A program made the translations under genes and the position numbers. From an uncultured Ruminococcus sp. (GTDB lineage: Bacteria > Bacillota > Clostridia > Oscillospirales > Ruminococcaceae), in NCBI GenBank assembly GCA_947173865.1, contig CAMWGS010000105.1, forward strand, positions 1-7,135: a DNA stretch of 7,135 nt. Direction: 5' to 3'. Below the pieces are notes generated by a model. The model did not search any database, was not told the origin of the DNA, and saw only the letters and a program-made list of their open reading frames with translations. Shown here one piece after another: positions 5,020 to 7,135 of the stretch; the stretch's first letter is position 1, and each line of letters opens with the position of its first letter.

Positions 5020-6918
5020 ATGAATGAATACGAAAAGTCAGATGCAGACATTAGTTTATCAGAACTCAATCTGCCTAAAGACCTGAAAAAATTATCTCTG
5101 AAACAGTGTGAATCACTATGCAGTGAAATAAGGGAAATGCTTATATCAACCGTATCAAAGAACGGCGGACATCTTGCCTCAAATCTTGGTGTTGTCGAGC
5201 TGACAATGGCTATTCACCGCAGTTTCAATTCTCCTGACGATAAAATAATATGGGACGTTGGTCATCAGACTTATGTCCATAAAATTCTTACGGGACGTGC
5301 GGAAAAATTTTCAACAATAAGGCAGGAAAACGGAATATCAGGTTTTCCGAAACCTGAGGAATCCGCTCACGATGTGTATATAAGCGGTCACAGCAGTACC
5401 TCCGTTTCGGTTGCCTGCGGAATTGCCGAAGCTATGAAACTTCAGGGAAAGGATAATTATACGGTTGCTGTTATCGGAGACGGTGCAATGACGGGTGGAA
5501 TGTTCTATGAGGCAATGAATAATGCAGGAAAAGAACTCAGAAGCAATATGATTGTTATTCTTAATGACAATGATATGTCAATTTCAAAAAATGTCGGTGC
5601 ATTGTCAAAACATCTCACCAATCTGAGTAATTCCGAACAGTATATTTCCACAAAGAAAAACGTTGAAAATACACTTCATGCCATTCCTGTTCTGGGCAAG
5701 CCCGTTGCAAAGGGAATAAAAATCACAAAGGATGCTGTTAAATATAAAATTCTTGAACAGAGTTCTATGTTTGAAAATATGGGATTTGTATATCTTGGAC
5801 CTGTCAACGGTCATAATCTTTCCGAACTTGAAAGAGTTATACGCAGGGCTAAAGCCTGTCATAAGCCTGTTGTTGTTCACATAAAAACCAAAAAGGGAAA
5901 AGGTTATGAACCTGCCGAAAAAAATCCAGGTGAATATCATGGTATTTCAAAGTTCGATATTGAAACAGGAAATCCCGAAGTTTCTGCTGATAAGTGTTAT
6001 TCGACCGTTTTCGGAAAGGAACTTGTAAAGCTTGCCGAAAAAGATGACAGAATCTGTGCTGTTACTGCGGCTATGAAATACGGTACGGGTTTACAGTTTT
6101 TCAGCAAACGTTTTCCCGAAAGATTCTATGATGTAGGTATTGCGGAACAGCACGCCGTAACGTTCTGCGGAGGTCTTGCGGCTATGGGACAAATACCTGT
6201 TTTAGCCGTGTATTCGAGTTTTCTACAGCGTGCCTATGACCAGCTTGTTCATGATGTTTCTATAGGAAAGCTTCATGTTGTACTTGCCGTTGACCGTGCG
6301 GGAATTGTTGGAGAGGACGGTGAAACGCATCAGGGAATTTTTGATGTACCTATGCTTACAACAATACCCGATACTGTTGTATATTCGCCAGCGTGTTATG
6401 ATGAACTTAAACTTTGTATGAAAAAGGCAATGTATGCCAATAAATGTATAACTGCCATACGTTACCCGAGAGGCACGGAAGAAGTATCATTCAACCGTGA
6501 TTATCTCAGTACGGAATATCTCTTTATGCGTGGTGAAAAAAGCGATACCCTTATTATAGCGTACGGCAGGCTTTACAATGAGGCTTATAAGGCTCAGAGT
6601 ATTTTAAGCGGTGATGGAATAAACTGTGATTTGCTTAAACTTACAAAAATATATCCCATCAGCCGTGATATTACGGACGAAATAAAGAAGTACAAACGTA
6701 TAATTTTCTTTGAGGAGTCAATAGGCTCGGGAAGTATTTCCGAAAAAACAGGCAGTAGACTTGCGGAGTGCGGATATTCCGGAGACTACAGCAGAGTTGC
6801 GATAGAGGGTTATGTGAAACAGGCATCAGTCAAATCATCACTTGAAAAGCTTGGTTTTACGTGTGAGAAAATGGCTGAATATGTACAAAAGAGGTGTATG
6901 ACCGATGGCAAGGCTTGA
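5020..6918 (+). CDS. dxs: 1-deoxy-D-xylulose-5-phosphate synthase
   Basis: Dxs condenses pyruvate with glyceraldehyde 3-phosphate, using thiamine diphosphate, to give DXP, the entry step of the MEP isoprenoid pathway. The 632 residues have the normal length and three domains. The first holds GGHLASNLGVVELT (H51), WDVGHQTYVHKIL, SGHSSTSVSVA, the thiamine/Mg motif GDGAMTGGMFYEAMNNAG (153-170) and NDND (182-185). The second, a transketolase pyrimidine-binding domain, has DVGIAEQHAVTF with the catalytic E376, VYSSFLQRAYDQ and DRAGIVGEDGETHQGIFD. The third is the transketolase C-terminal domain, with AIRYPRG just before it and IIFFEESIGSGSISEK inside it. ATG 5020 is the only good start before homology begins near residue 18. 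The gap to ispA is 39 nt and holds the hairpin and mini-ORF described separately. Sitting next to ispA, it supplies the pathway whose products IspA uses. Its last 14 nt overlap tlyA. Confidence 0.96.
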   Translation: MNEYEKSDADISLSELNLPKDLKKLSLKQCESLCSEIREMLISTVSKNGGHLASNLGVVELTMAIHRSFNSPDDKIIWDVGHQTYVHKILTGRAEKFSTIRQENGISGFPKPEESAHDVYISGHSSTSVSVACGIAEAMKLQGKDNYTVAVIGDGAMTGGMFYEAMNNAGKELRSNMIVILNDNDMSISKNVGALSKHLTNLSNSEQYISTKKNVENTLHAIPVLGKPVAKGIKITKDAVKYKILEQSSMFENMGFVYLGPVNGHNLSELERVIRRAKACHKPVVVHIKTKKGKGYEPAEKNPGEYHGISKFDIETGNPEVSADKCYSTVFGKELVKLAEKDDRICAVTAAMKYGTGLQFFSKRFPERFYDVGIAEQHAVTFCGGLAAMGQIPVLAVYSSFLQRAYDQLVHDVSIGKLHVVLAVDRAGIVGEDGETHQGIFDVPMLTTIPDTVVYSPACYDELKLCMKKAMYANKCITAIRYPRGTEEVSFNRDYLSTEYLFMRGEKSDTLIIAYGRLYNEAYKAQSILSGDGINCDLLKLTKIYPISRDITDEIKKYKRIIFFEESIGSGSISEKTGSRLAECGYSGDYSRVAIEGYVKQASVKSSLEKLGFTCEKMAEYVQKRCMTDGKA

Positions 6919-7135
6919 TGCGGAACTTGTTTCACGTGGGATTGCCCGAAGTCGTGAACGTGCAAAAGAAATGATAAAATCAGGGAGTATAACGGTAAAT
7001 TCCGTAACGGCAAAAAAAGCATCTGCGGAAGTTTCCGAAACCGATGTTATTGAATCGTCAGAACAGGAATTATACGTCCGCAGAGGTGCATTGAAAATTG
7101 AAAACGCTATGACGGAGTTCGGACTTGATTTTTCG
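6905..7135 (+). CDS. tlyA: TlyA family rRNA methyltransferase/putative haemolysin (N-terminal part, cut by window end)
   Basis: TlyA proteins join an N-terminal S4 RNA-binding domain to an FtsJ-like methyltransferase; the mycobacterial member 2'-O-methylates 16S and 23S rRNA, while others are annotated as haemolysin A. Only 77 residues are in the window. They show the S4 domain from ARLDAELVSRGIARSRERAK through EMIKSGSITVNSV and the motif ELYVRRGALKIENAMTEFGL, which in the family (usually YVSRGGLKL) begins the methyltransferase domain. The catalytic residues lie beyond the edge. ATG 6905 is chosen because MARLDAELVSRG is the usual start and GAGGTG at 6891-6896 is 8 nt upstream. It overlaps the dxs end by 14 nt in another frame. 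The gene order matches dxs-yqxC of B. subtilis. Confidence 0.92.
   Translation, partial: MARLDAELVSRGIARSRERAKEMIKSGSITVNSVTAKKASAEVSETDVIESSEQELYVRRGALKIENAMTEFGLDFS

Noticed and set aside
4992..5020. Rho-independent terminator between ispA and dxs
   Set aside because: The 7-bp hairpin has no following T-run (TTATATAAAA instead), and the dxs start is only 10 nt away, so a terminator reading is poor; it is kept as a translation-level element.
4742..5023. 93-residue + strand frame spanning the ispA end and the gap before dxs
   Set aside because: It is an out-of-frame reading of ispA that ends by chance at the dxs start; no family resemblance.
5605..5940. 111-residue minus-strand open frame inside dxs
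   Set aside because: It is the shadow of a strongly conserved Dxs region, rich in Phe, Asn and Ile as expected from antisense of Lys/Glu-rich codons.

Overview
The window is a tightly packed chromosomal stretch, with every gene on the + strand, from a low-GC Gram-positive bacterium. The gene content and order point to a Clostridia member, most likely of the Ruminococcus/Oscillospiraceae type. The evidence is the end of a spoIIIA sporulation cluster followed by an Asp23-family gene, nusB, xseA, xseB, ispA, dxs and tlyA. This is the same conserved block as in Bacillus subtilis (spoIIIA - accBC - yqhY - nusB - folD - xseAB - yqiD - dxs - yqxC), but accBC and folD are absent and an M22/TsaD-like gene sits where folD would be. 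The genus is an inference; no rRNA or other taxonomic marker is present. Layout: (1) Positions 1-1025 hold the last two genes of the spoIIIA cluster, spoIIIAG (its start lies upstream, and an in-frame ochre codon separates its apparent membrane segment from its ring domain) and spoIIIAH (complete). (2) Positions 1026-1117 are the only real intergenic gap and carry a good extended -10 promoter. (3) From 1118 to the right edge runs one apparent operon: asp23/yqhY-like, nusB, M22/TsaD-like, xseA, xseB, ispA, dxs and tlyA (cut by the window edge). Apart from two short gaps (14 nt before nusB, 39 nt before dxs), its junctions overlap or lie within 4 nt. The operon combines transcription antitermination (NusB), single-strand DNA processing (exonuclease VII), the start and early chain elongation of isoprenoid synthesis (Dxs makes DXP for the MEP pathway; IspA makes farnesyl diphosphate) and an rRNA methyltransferase/haemolysin-like protein (TlyA). 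No mobile elements, CRISPR arrays, tRNAs or rRNAs were seen. I found no clear new multi-gene system. The points most worth a second look are the ispA-dxs junction (a hairpin that would bring a distant Shine-Dalgarno to the dxs start, overlaid by a 12-codon mini-ORF), the very short coiled coil of XseA, the divergent TsaD paralogue with a retained metal site, and the stop codon inside spoIIIAG.
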